From Pseudoneurospora amorphoporcata (taxonomy: Eukaryota; Ascomycota; Sordariomycetes; Sordariales; Sordariaceae), in assembly GCA_033297205.1 (NCBI GenBank), contig MU859114.1:62001-126000 (forward strand): a DNA stretch of 64,000 nt. The letters run 5' to 3'. Shown here one piece after another: positions 35,295 to 45,937 of this stretch. The position numbers and the translations under genes are program-made. The first letter of the stretch is position 1. Each line of letters begins with the position of its first letter. The notes below the pieces were generated by a model. That model saw only the letters and a list, made by a program, of their open reading frames with translations, ran no database searches and was not told the origin of the DNA.

Positions 35295-38254
35295 ATGGCG
35301 GACCACTCGGCCAGCGGCGCTCCTGCGCTGTCGACCAACATCGAGAGCGGAAAGTTCGACGAGAAGGCGGCGGAGCACCCCGCTCCTTACCAGCCCAAGC
35401 CCAAGGTTGAAGATGATGATGAGGATGAGGACATCGATGCCCTCATCGAGGATCTCGAGTCCCACGATGGAAACGATGCTGTAAGTTGCCCACTGCACGC
35501 TCAATTGGCAACGCACAGCATGCTAACCCACGTGCACAGGAGGAGGAGGAGGAGGAGGCCAATCCCGGTGGCGGCCGCGTCGTCCCAGAGGACATGCTCC
35601 AGACTGACACTCGTGTCGGTCTCACATCCGAGGAGGTTGTCCAGCGCCGTCGCAAGTACGGTCTCAACCAGATGAAGGAGGAGAAGGAGAACCACATTCT
35701 CAAGTTCCTCGGTTTCTTCGTCGGTCCCATTCAGTTCGTTATGGAGGCTGCTGCCGTCCTTGCTGCCGGTCTTGAGGACTGGGTTGATTTCGGTGTCATC
35801 TGCGGTCTGTTGCTCCTCAACGCCGTTGTCGGTTTCGTTCAGGAATTCCAGGCTGGTTCTATTGTCGACGAGTTGAAGAAGTAAGTCGCCAACAACGAGT
35901 TGCCACCCTCCTCACACAATCCGCTAACCCACTTCCCCTTCCAGGACTCTTGCTCTCAAGGCTGTCGTTCTCCGTGATGGTACTCTCAAGGAGATTGAGG
36001 CTCCCGAGGTCGTTCCCGGTGATATCCTCCAGGTTGAGGAGGGTACCATTATCCCCGCTGATGGTCGCATCGTTACCGATGACGCCTTCCTCCAGGTTGA
36101 TCAGTCTGCTCTTACCGGCGAATCTCTTGCTGTCGACAAGCACAAGGGTGACCAGGTTTTCGCTTCCTCCGCTGTCAAGCGTGGTGAGGCTTTCGTCGTC
36201 ATCACTTCCACCGGTGACAACACCTTCGTCGGTCGCGCCGCTGCCCTCGTCAACGCTGCTTCCGGCGGCTCTGGTCACTTCACTGAGGTCTTGAACGGTA
36301 TCGGTACCATTCTCCTCATCCTCGTCGTTTTCACTCTCCTCGTCGTCTGGGTTGCCTCTTTCTACCGCTCCAACCCCATCGTCCAGATCCTCGAGTTCAC
36401 CCTTGCCATCACCATCATCGGTGTCCCCGTCGGTCTCCCCGCTGTCGTCACCACCACCATGGCTGTCGGTGCCGCCTACCTCGCCAAGAAGAAGGCCATC
36501 GTCCAGAAGCTTTCCGCTATCGAGTCCCTTGCTGGTGTCGAGATTCTCTGCTCTGACAAGACTGGTACCCTCACCAAGAACAAGCTCTCTCTCTCTGAGC
36601 CCTACACCGTCGCGGGTGTCGACCCCGAGGACCTCATGCTTACTGCCTGCTTGGCCGCTTCCCGCAAGAAGAAGGGTATTGATGCCATCGACAAGGCTTT
36701 CCTCAAGTCCCTCAAGTTCTACCCTCGCGCCAAGTCCGTTCTCTCCAAGTACAAGGTTCTCCAGTTCCACCCCTTCGATCCCGTCTCCAAGAAGGTCGTC
36801 GCCGTTGTCGAGTCTCCCCAGGGTGAGCGCATCACTTGCGTCAAGGGTGCCCCTCTTTTCGTTCTGAAGACTGTCGAGGAGGACCACCCCATTCCTGAGG
36901 AGGTTGACCAGGCCTACAAGAACAAGGTTGCTGAGTTCGCTACCCGTGGTTTCCGCTCTCTTGGTGTTGCCCGCAAGCGTGGTGAGGGTTCTTGGGAGAT
37001 TCTCGGTATCATGCCCTGCATGGATCCCCCCCGTCACGATACCTACAAGACTGTCTGCGAGGCCAAGACTCTCGGTCTGTCCATCAAGATGCTTACTGGT
37101 GATGCCGTCGGTATTGCTCGCGAGACTTCTCGCCAGCTCGGTCTCGGTACCAACATCTACAACGCTGAGCGCCTCGGTCTCGGTGGTGGCGGTGACATGC
37201 CCGGCTCTGAGGTCTACGATTTCGTTGAGGCTGCCGATGGTTTCGCCGAGGTCTTCCCCCAGCACAAGTACAACGTCGTCGAGATTCTCCAGCAGCGCGG
37301 TTACCTTGTTGCCATGACTGGTGACGGTGTCAACGATGCTCCCTCGCTCAAGAAGGCTGATACTGGTATTGCTGTCGAGGGTTCCTCCGATGCTGCCCGC
37401 TCCGCTGCCGATATCGTCTTCCTTGCCCCTGGTCTCGGTGCCATCATTGATGCCCTCAAGACTTCTCGCCAGATTTTCCACCGCATGTACGCCTACGTTG
37501 TCTACCGTATCGCCCTGTCCATCCACTTGGAGATCTTCCTCGGTCTCTGGATCGCCATTCTCAACCGTTCCCTCAACATTGAGCTTGTTGTTTTCATCGC
37601 CATTTTCGCCGATGTTGCCACCCTTGCCATTGCCTACGACAACGCCCCCTACTCGCAGACCCCCGTCAAGTGGAACCTTCCCAAGCTCTGGGGTATGTCC
37701 GTCCTCCTCGGTGTCGTCCTTGCCGTCGGTACCTGGATCACTGTTACCACCATGTACGCTCAGGGTGAGAACGGCGGTATCGTCCAGAACTTCGGTAACA
37801 TGGATGAGGTCGTCTTCCTCCAGGTCTCTCTCACTGAGAACTGGCTCATCTTCATCACTCGTGCCAACGGTCCCTTCTGGTCCTCGATCCCCTCGTGGCA
37901 GCTCAGCGGTGCTATCTTCATCGTTGATATTATTGCCACTTGCTTCACCATCTGGGGCTGGTTCGAGCACTCCGACACCTCCATTGTTGCCGTCGTCCGT
38001 ATTTGGATCTTCTCCTTCGGTGTCTTCTGCATCATGGGCGGTGTCTACTACATCCTCCAGGACAGCGTTGGCTTCGATAACCTTATGCACGGCAAGTCCC
38101 CTAAGGGCAACCAGAAGCAGCGCTCGCTTGAGGACTTTGGTAAGTTACAATCACTTTATATCTAGCATTGATCCATTGGACACCGGCTAACATTACTTCC
38201 TTCGCAGTTGTCTCTCTTCAGCGTGTCTCTACTCAGCATGAGAAGTCGCAATAA
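35295..38254 (+). CDS. pma-1: Plasma-membrane H+-ATPase
   Basis: Four exons (35295-35480, 35540-35880, 35945-38139, 38208-38254) join to 922 residues. It is a P-type (P3A) proton pump that uses ATP to export H+ across the plasma membrane and maintain the membrane potential. Key motifs are an acidic N-terminus (EDDDEDEDIDALIEDLE and a run of six Glu), the actuator motif TGES, the phosphorylation site D380 in CSDKTGTLT, TGDGVNDAP in the P domain, and ten hydrophobic helices. The C-terminal autoinhibitory tail ends in SLQRVSTQHEKSQ and is split by the last intron. Compared with the N. crassa protein as I remember it, there are about a dozen mostly conservative changes and two extra residues near 30. 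Codon bias is extreme and leaves a 743-codon antisense frame that is not a gene. Upstream lies an unusually long gene-free block; downstream lies a C19 tract. Confidence 0.98.
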
Positions 38255-39747
38255 GCGATATAATGATTTTCCGGGTGCAATGTTCATGAAGGTCGCCTGG
38301 TTGAAATGACGGGATGATAACTCCATATACCCCCCCCCCCCCCCCCCCTTTGGTATACCCCTTGGTGGCAACTCAGCCATTGAAGATTTTAGATTAGGGC
38401 TGGGAGTTTGCCGCCAGGCTTTTCTTTCTGGAATTTGTATCCACAACTTCTTTTTGGGGTATACGTACCCATTACATTTCTTAGATACTAATACTAAATC
38501 CGTAAAATCTAATAACCTAATAAGTTCCTGTGAGGTCTGCCATGTTGAGCGTGTTAAGTCGTGGACACTTGAGATGACTTTTTGGAGACTCAAAAACTTG
38601 GAGATTTGGAGCCCTACAGCTCCTCATGTTCGGGTGGTTTCCCAGGAAGTTGGGCGGCGTTGTAGGTAAGGACGCGAAATGCAGATACCCGTGACCTGGC
38701 AAAGTGGGCCTGACTGACTCCAAAAAGTCTGAACACCACGCTAACATGGAGCTGGCCACAAACGCAATGACAACTATTTCTCTTCCCTCAACTTCCGACT
38801 GACATCTGGCGCCACTCCCGACTCGGTCAACCTTCAAGTGTCAAAACTCCATACCAAAACACACAAGACGCTCCTGCGTAAGTGTTCAACTATGAAACAC
38901 GCTCAGACGCAGTCTCAACATCCCAAAGGCAAATTTCAACAGTCGCTGACTAGGTTCATAGATACTTACTGTTTGTTGTATCTCTACTTTTGACTTACAG
39001 TGCATCAACACGCGTTGCCTATCGCGGGAGAAACTACGCGCTGCCTCCACTTTGCATCCATGCAGACGACCTCTCAAACTTACTCTTGGCTTGCCGGCAC
39101 GAATTGGATCGGTCGTGACGACTCGGCAGCACAGAGGATTCACTTCCCCTGGTTTCACACGGCGGCGGCGGACTGATTGTATCAGAAGGGAAGAGCTATC
39201 GTGCATTGTCTGCATTGTACGAGCAAAAGAGGCAGTCGAAAGAGGCCTTTCGGGACAGCAGAGGGCCAAGACTTGCACCTCTTTGCACAAACGCTTGGCT
39301 AAGTCAGGCTGCAAGATTGAACCGGGAACAACATCGCTCCTGCCAAGCGAGCAAACTTAGCAGTGGTCTTTGAAGCAAACCTGAAGCTCCTAAGGCAGCT
39401 TTGTTGGGCTTTAGACCTCGCGGCTGTAGGCTCTGTTATTTGGGTTTCGTGAAGAATCAACCTCGCTGCCTTTAAAACTCTGGCACGGTTATTTTTGTGT
39501 CGTGGGTTTGAGGACGGGGAAAAGAGTTGGATGAAAGAGTGATCGTGAAGGCTTTAACAGAACAGGCCAGGCATAAACGAAAGGGCCAGTGGGGAACGAC
39601 GTCCAGAAAGATCGTAAGGCTATTCTCGTCGTGGCTTGTGGCAGTGGTTGTCACTCGTGATACTTGCAAGGACTTTTTGTCCTCTTCTGTGGGGGCACAT
39701 TATTGCTATCTTGCCAAATCGGCAGCAGCAACAGCAAGATTTCAAAG
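38255..39747. other. Intergenic, 1.5 kb
   Basis: This stretch contains the 3' UTR of the proton-pump gene, with a C19 homopolymer at 38330-38348, and the promoter of the WD-repeat gene. Frames of up to 143 codons overlap on both strands with no recognisable content. No RNA gene was seen. Confidence 0.55.
38330..38348. repeat. Poly-C tract (C19)
   Basis: Nineteen consecutive C lie about 75 bp after the H+-ATPase stop codon, flanked by TATA on the left and TTTGGTATA on the right. The length may be unstable or affected by sequencing error. Confidence 0.75.
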
Positions 39748-41933
39748 ATGCCGGTAGAGCTCCCGGGGTTCTATTTTGGTACGTATGGTGAACACTACTC
39801 ATCACACATGGTTTCTCTGCGACGTGAAATCCAGCCTGAGATCAAGGGCAATTACTACGTAACCTGGGATCGGGCTACCTCCCTCTCCGTATAGACTCGT
39901 CCAGCTCACTAACACTCTTCCAGACCCCGACAAGGGCAAGTACTTCAAGATCGAAGACAGCAAAACAGCACCAACGACTCGCTATACAAACAACGATGTA
40001 AAGCGGCGTCGTCTACTCGAAGAGAAGAAGCGTGTAGAAGACGAAAAGGCCAAGAAGCTGCTTGCGTTCCCTCGAAAACTAAAGCGATCAATGATCCTGG
40101 AAGACCCTCTGTTGGGAGGATTTCTGGAAAGAGAGACAGCCCGGTATATACCCGTGGTTCACAATGGCCGAGATGACAATGCAGTGATCAAATCTTGGGC
40201 CAGTGGGTTGAGTGACAAGGGCAAGATCGACCTCTGGCCAGACCTGATTCAAAACGGAATCATGATTGGAACCATTTCTCACTTGTGGGTTGGAGGTTCG
40301 GACTCGAGGACAGGTCTTGGTGTTACTTATGCTGGTGGGTGCTTTTTTTTCCTAGAGGTTGGTTTGAACCGGTATACTGATGGTCAGAGCAGCGGTTGAC
40401 GACGACTCCTTGACGAGCTCGTACATCCCGAGGGATGGGGCTGATGAGTAAGTTGTTTTACCTACGTTGACACTTGTTCAGTGCTGACCTTGGCTCGACA
40501 TCAGAATCAACTTCGCCTACGCGAACGTCAGATACAGACGGACTGATTTCATGCCAATGCCGGAAACAATCACCATCCCTCAGCTCTCGTCGCTCAGATT
40601 TCATGAGCCATCCGGCAGGATGTTTCTCACATCCAGGATGCCGACGCGCACTCCCTCTATTGCTTGGTTCTCTCCAAGCCAATCTGAGCCTCCTATAGAA
40701 GAGGAAGAGCGGCCGACATGGCAGTTGGGCAATTGTAAGCCTCGCCATATCATCCCAATACACCAGCCGTGGTGGAACCCAGCAGTCGACTAACAAACAC
40801 TCTCCTCAGCCCCGAACCTCATCAAAATCTCCGCGCCCACTCCCAAAGGCACCAAATACGGCGTCATCAACACCTCCTGCCCGGCCCCCTCTTATTCTCG
40901 CCTGACCTGCATCGCCGGCGGCGACGTCGGTCTCCTCCAACTCACCAACGACTCCCGCCTAAGCTGGCTAACTAAGCCTGGTCCGCCGCCAGCCTCCAAA
41001 CACAACCTCGACACCCCACCACCCATGGCCAAGCATGGCGAAGTCCTGAGCCTCGGTTTCTTGACCGTCAACCCCGCCGAAGTGATACTTGTCGGCGGCC
41101 GAACCGGCCGCGTCTGCATGCTAGATATGCGCCTCCCCGAAGAGGAATGGGGTTGGATCAAGCACCCTTCTAGTGCGGCGCACGTCCGCTCTGTCGGGCC
41201 TCACGGGGTGCTGGTGGCGGGTCCGATGAGCGCCATGCGTCTTTATGACATCCGGTGGTGTAAGACCGAAAAAGGCAGCACCATCTCTGACGATTTCGAC
41301 GGGACCAGTACGATGGATACCGCCGCCATGGATTGGCAACCCTCACGCTCCGGCTCCGGCTCCGGGCCTGGTAGCAGCAGAAACAGAAACAAGCCCTATC
41401 ACAACCAAAAAGCACCACAACACCAACCCCGAGCCAGACACAAACCCAGAGAACCCACCCCTTTCAACCCGCTAACCATGTCCACACCCACCGCCCCCAT
41501 CCTCACTTTTCCTACCTACCGCAACGCCGAAAACATCCACATCGGCTTCGACGTGCTCTCTGCCCCCAACTACACGGCTTACAACCTAGCAGCCGCCGCG
41601 CACGACGACGGGACGGTAGGCTTATACTCTTTGCTTGACGGCTCACGCGTGTCGAGCAATACTATCGATAGGATTGGTTTTTCCGGTGGAGGGGGAGGAG
41701 ATGATGATGACGACGATGCAGATGTGGGGCCGTATGATGCTTTCAGCAGGGGCAACGTGATCAAGAGTTTAATGTTCCGGACGTTACCGGGTGATAGGCA
41801 TCCGAGCTTGTTTGTGGGCGAGGGGCCGAGGATCAAGAAGTACTCGTTTGGGGTGGAGACTAGTAAGGGAAGGAAGAGCAAGAATAGGACAGCGAGAGTG
41901 GAGGAGGGGTATGGCTGTGAAGAGGAGTTCTGA
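39748..41933 (+). CDS. DCAF4/WDR21-like WD-repeat protein
   Basis: Five exons (39748-39778, 39924-40334, 40393-40447, 40505-40734, 40810-41933) give 616 residues in a consistent phase. The N-terminus PGFYFDPDKGKYFKI matches the short conserved start of DCAF4 (WDR21) proteins and is followed by a basic stretch (VKRRRLLEEKKR). The rest reads as divergent WD40 blades, for example RLTCIAGGDVGLLQL, VILVGGRTGRVCMLDMR and HGVLVAGPMSAMRLYDIRW. DCAF4 proteins are substrate receptors of the CUL4-DDB1 ubiquitin ligase; a DDB1-binding role here is inferred by family. A Gln/His/Arg-rich insert (about 455-480) and an Asp-rich loop (DDDDDDAD, about 545) interrupt the blades. The first exon is only 31 nt, so its ATG depends on the match to the family. 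Exon 3 could use an acceptor three bases earlier in CAGAGCAG, which is not excluded. Confidence 0.8.
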
Positions 41934-42339
41934 GGACGCATTGCGAAGTGAGACTTGGTAAGGAAGTTTATCTTCGATCGATGCATTACGATGCCTTGTT
42001 ACGGGTGTCGCGAAAGAAAAGTAATTGTTTTTAGACCATGGACACGGATAGAGTCGGTATAGAATTAGCATAGTGGTGTTGTCATTTGTTATCGTGCGAG
42101 GAGGATACGTCACCCGGCGTACATCCCCTAGGCATCGCAGAGAACGCTGCGCAATTAAAGCCAGTCATCCTCATTAGTCAATCTAACGCGGGGCTCAACA
42201 ACGCCCATATAGCTCTGCCATTCCCTTCAAATATCTACACTCCCCTCCGTGAACTTGTGATTCCTTCCTTTTCCCATCATTAGGGACTCGCATGTGTGAG
42301 CGACTCATTATTCCCATAATATCGTATACACCCCGTCCA
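41934..42339. other. Convergent 3' gap
   Basis: This 400-bp gap between two convergent genes holds the two 3' UTRs only. No repeat or RNA gene was recognised. Confidence 0.6.
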
Positions 42340-44120
42340 TTAAATGTGCTTCTTGCTGTAACCATATCCGCCGTTAATATGTCCCGAAACCCTCTGAGCA
42401 GCAATGACCGAGCCGTTCACCTTGCTATTAACATGTGAGGCCAGTCGGCGGCTTGCTGCACCTTGCGCGCTGAACTTGTCGAACACGCTGATGAAGAGAA
42501 CCTGGATAAACCAGATCCAGATTCTCAAGAGCCAGTCAAGGAATCCCAGCTCCGGCTTCATGCCACGGCTGTACGTTGAATCCTTGTACTCGAACGGAAT
42601 CCGTCCGCCCAAGTGTTCCATGGCAACCCGAATGCCACTGCTAAATCCATCTTCATGAAACCCGTATTTGGTCCAGGCGCCTGCGTAACTGATACCTCGG
42701 GTGTTCTGGATGTAGTCGAGTCGGTCTTGAGCTTTGATTGCGGCCGGAGTGTAGAGCGGGTGCGCATATATGTAGGTTCCTTGAACCGTCGAAGGGTCCG
42801 GTTGATGGAGAGGGTTCAAGGTCACCAAGACATCGCCGTACTGCTCCCGGGGAATATGTTGCAGGATGTTCATGTTGTAAGTCAAAGATACCTGGTCGAT
42901 ATTCCTGCCAGTAACGGGAGACGATTTGGTCAGATAATTCCAACTAGTCCAAGCCCTCGGGAACTGCGGCATGAGCGAGGTATCAGAGTGCAACACCGCA
43001 ACGTTATCCGAAGTCCTGAAGTTGCGCAGGATATCTCGCTCCTCGTCGGTAGCTGAGTCCCGGATGATAGAGTAAGCTTGGTCGCCATGGGTGGCAAGGA
43101 TCACATGGTCAAAGACCTCAGAGCGACCGCCCTTAATGTGCAAACGAACACGACCGTCAGGTTCGTTAGTGACCCTGGTGATTTCAGACTTGAGGTGAAG
43201 ATGATTCGGTGGGAAACCATCCATGACCGTGTCGATGTAGCCCTTGGAGCCCGTGGCTATCGTAAGCCAGTCTGGGCGGGCGGTAACTGTAGACAGAAGA
43301 TGGTGGTTCCATCTGCGAGGGGGTCAGCACAGTTGAACACAATGACACAAGGTATAGTGAGGATCATACGCACAGAAATCTGACCAGAGTACCGGCAGGG
43401 AATTCGAGAGAGCACTTGTCAGGGCTGGTACTCCACACAGCTGCGGTCATGGGAATTAGGTAGTCGTCTCGGAAGACATCTGAGTAACCTTCGCGGTCCA
43501 GATATTCCCCAATTGTCTCCTCGGGGTGAGTGGCGGCATGCTGGCTCTTTGCTTTGGTAGTGTCCTCAAGGTCCACTCGCAGCACATCGAGGGCATACTG
43601 GTTGAAGCGGATGATATCGAATATGATCCTCCACATTCGTGGGGAGAAAATATTTCGCCGCTGAGAAAACAGCGAGTTTAGTGAGGATCTAGCCCACTCA
43701 AACTTTCCGTAGTCTCTAGAGACCGAAAAGGTCATCTCCGTCTTGACAGGCTCAATGCCGATGTGGCTGAGAAAGTTGAGGAAGTTGGCTTTAGGGTGAC
43801 GTTAGTGTATGCAATCAACCATACAAGCACCTGCTGTGGACTACTGCAAGGTACCGATGCGTGGGTGGGACTGGGGGAGAAGACGTACGGTATGTGGCTT
43901 TGTTCATGACAATGAAGCCAGTATCAACCTTTGTAGTTTGCTTTCCCTTGACAAAGTCCACCGTGTTGGTATGTCCCCCGAGCCGGTCGGAAGCTTCAAA
44001 GAGGTGGACATCGTGAGGGCTTCGGTTCAACGCCCATAGAGCACCAATTCCCGCAACACCACTGCCGACAATGGCAACCTTCTTCCTGGGGTAACGGTTA
44101 GCTTCGACTGTCGTCGCCAT
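42340..44120 (-). CDS. FAD/NAD-binding amine-oxidase-fold protein
   Basis: Three exons on the minus strand (44120-43889, 43788-43374, 43312-42340) encode 539 residues. The N-terminus carries a dinucleotide-binding Rossmann motif, VAIVGSGVAGIGAL at 15-28, followed by an acidic ribose-binding strand end (FEASDRLGGHTNT). This is the FAD signature of the amine-oxidase/phytoene-desaturase superfamily. Later blocks (FLWNHHLL, TGSKGYIDTV, YAGAWTKYGFHEDGFSSG) fit the COG2907-type predicted NAD/FAD-binding oxidoreductases. Substrate is unknown; bacterial relatives often sit with cyclopropane-fatty-acid synthase genes, suggesting lipid chemistry. A hydrophobic helix near 472-493 (LLRIWIWFIQVLFISVF) suggests membrane attachment. 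The donor of intron 2 is GTGCGT, chosen because only it gives the conserved FLWNHH join. The frame stays open upstream to 44225 but has no ATG there. Confidence 0.85.
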
Positions 44121-44364
44121 GGGCAGATACGATCCGTGAGAAGCTGTATGGTGTAAGGAGGGAAGAGCGGTGATGGCGGCCCCGCTGGACTTGACGATGT
44201 CGAACGGCAATGCTTCTCGAAGCAACGTGGCCCGGACTGCATGTTGATGAGCAATGGGGCAGCCAGCCAGCCATATAAAGCTGATGCATGGCTGTATGAT
44301 GATGAGATGGCGGCCCTACGACAGCCGATGGAGATCGAAGCTCGTGTCGTTCCAATGACAGCAG

Positions 44365-44405
44365 GGCTGGCTGGATGGCTGGCTGGATGGCTGGCTGGAT
44401 GGCTG
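44365..44405. repeat. Minisatellite, GGCTGGCTGGAT x 3.4
   Basis: Three perfect 12-bp units plus a partial fourth lie about 245 bp upstream of the FAD-protein start codon. A related CAGCCAGCCAGCC run lies nearby at about 44258-44270. Confidence 0.85.
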
Positions 44406-45037
44406 ATGCTGGTCAATGCAGCCGAAACAGGTCAGCCTGTTGGGACCACTTGGTCGCCGTGCCCATTGGGCCTGGAGCCCCTTGAGCCGTGGCATGAAGT
44501 AGAACAGAGGATCATAACTCTCCTTCTTGCTTGGGCAGCAGAGGTGCTACACAATGCATCGCTGTCGTACGTAGCGGGCTTGTCCGGGTCCGATAGCGAT
44601 TGGCTGCCACCCCCAGAAAGTTGGTGGACTGGCCAGCAGGAAGACAACGAGATAAGTGATCCGGAAATCCGTCCTGCACTTGCAGTGGCTGACAAGACAA
44701 GAGTGCGGTACAGCATGATGAGTGTGCGGGAATGGACGAGTTGATAGAGAAATAGCACTTACACAGGCTCGTCCGCCAGCGCCTCTTGTCCACCCATCTT
44801 CTCCATTGATCACTTACTCGCGTAGCCAAATGGCGGTCTTAGAGGCGTGGGGGATTGAGAAAGGGCATTTGATACCCGACTGAAAACCAGCTTAAAGCGT
44901 GCGCAGAGAACAATAACGAGGGTTTTCCACTTGGCCCGGTCGATATCTCCAGGCAGCGTCGAAAGTTTCGTTTGTTGTCCCGTTCAGACGTGGATTGAAG
45001 GTGAAGGGGGAGAAGGTGCCATGGCAAAGCGCTTGCT

Positions 45038-45373
45038 TCACGGCACTTTGAAGTGTGGGTTGAGGAGGAAGTCTGGTCGTCGCTGCTGAAATTGAAGGCA
45101 TCTCCTACGATTCTGGCAGTGAAGGTGCACTCGCGTCTGCCTGTGCCCAGAAACCTTCAAATTGGAAGGAGCGGCCATCGGTTGAGCTGAACCTTGAGGC
45201 CGGACCTTCCACCGCCATCTGGTGGTATCAGGCAAGGCAGGAAGTTCGGATGGAACTTGCATCAGTAAATCGATGGCTTCACGGTCCTCGGGCAGGTTTG
45301 AGGCGGCGCCGCTGGTGAGGTTGGGAATGGGGATGGACGGGAAGCGAAGAGGATGTTCCTCGTCATCGGCCAT
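45038..45373 (-). CDS. Possible small hypothetical protein, exon structure uncertain
   Basis: From the ATG at 45373 the first 55 codons (MADDEEHPLRFPSIPIPNL, then LPEDREAIDLLMQVPSELP) have protein-like composition and C-leaning codons. The frame then continues to a stop at 45038 with a less plausible Arg/Gln/His-rich sequence, giving 111 residues. Other frames just downstream (RRECTFTARIVGDAFNFSS and FTFNPRLNGTTNETFDAAW) also look coding, so a short spliced gene reaching about 44830-44900 is possible. I could not find a convincing intron to join them. No family was recognised. Confidence 0.3.
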   Translation of the reverse strand: MADDEEHPLRFPSIPIPNLTSGAASNLPEDREAIDLLMQVPSELPALPDTTRWRWKVRPQGSAQPMAAPSNLKVSGHRQTRVHLHCQNRRRCLQFQQRRPDFLLNPHFKVP

Positions 45374-45837
45374 ACCAAGCACACGGTATCACCTGCCAGG
45401 GGCTGCCCCTGAAACGACGGAACGTCGCAAGACTATCGGTCGCCGCTTACTTTCCCCTTTTTCTTGAGGAAGCTTTGTTGTTCATGACTGGCTGTCGAGC
45501 ATGCCACGAGAGAAACCCCACGTAGAATGCAACACGACTAGCTGACCGAAGGTTCGAACTTCGATGATCGGCTCAGTTAGACGGTTGGTATTGTGCAGAC
45601 AGTATGGAGAGATTGATCGGTGAAAAAAGAAAAAAAAAAGAAAGAAAGAAAGAAAGAAAAGAACAAGCTCAAATTCCGGTATGTGTGGTTTCGGACCATA
45701 ATTTGATAGGGAAATGGACGAGGGACGAAATGACAATGCAGAACCTTCAACGCGACAGCTGGTGGGCAAAGAACAATTGAATAGCATGCTGGCATATGCT
45801 TCCTTATAGGAAAAGAAAATAAAATGGTTCCTAACAA

Positions 45838-45937
45838 GTCACTTTGGCGGAGTGGTTAACGCGCTGCCCTGCTATTCGCAAGAAAGCAAGTTTAGGCAGT
45901 TCCCTCGGGAGCGTAGGTTCGAATCCTACAGGTGACG
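45838..45937 (+). tRNA. tRNA-Ser (anticodon GCU) with 19-nt intron
   Basis: The acceptor stem GTCACTT pairs with AGGTGAC (one G-U), with discriminator G at 45937. The D arm is TGGCGGAGTGGTTAACGC. The anticodon stem CTGCC (45864-45868) pairs with GGCAG (45895-45899). The loop carries anticodon GCT at 45871-45873, followed by A74 and then an intron at 45875-45893, one base 3' of the anticodon as usual for eukaryotic tRNA introns. The long variable arm (TCCC/GGGA stem) is type II, as in serine tRNAs. The T arm is GTAGG-TTCGAAT-CCTAC. A T-rich stretch (GACTTTTTG) about 20 nt downstream may terminate Pol III. It decodes AGC/AGU codons. Confidence 0.95.

Larger units (their letters stand above)
44121..45837. 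other. Intergenic with minisatellite and possible small gene
   Basis: This is the promoter region of the minus-strand FAD protein. It contains a 12-bp tandem repeat (44365-44405) and a possible short coding segment at 45038-45373 (separate entries). A simple A/G-rich tract (GAAA repeats) lies at 45620-45660. A plus-strand frame at 44241-44744 depends on the minisatellite and is not called. Confidence 0.5.

Noticed and set aside
35859..38090. 743-codon open frame antisense to the H+-ATPase gene
   Set aside because: It is exactly overlaid on the largest exon. The strong C-ending codon bias of the sense gene removes stop codons on the other strand. The translated sequence is Gly/Asp/Leu/Val-rich low-complexity without domains.
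44241..44744. 167-codon frame over the 12-bp minisatellite
   Set aside because: Its most regular part (GWLAGWLAGWL) is created by the repeat itself, and the rest has no protein signature.
45548..45570. Palindromic CGAAGGTTCGAACTTCG resembling a tRNA T arm
   Set aside because: The loop register is wrong for TTCRA and no other tRNA arms surround it.
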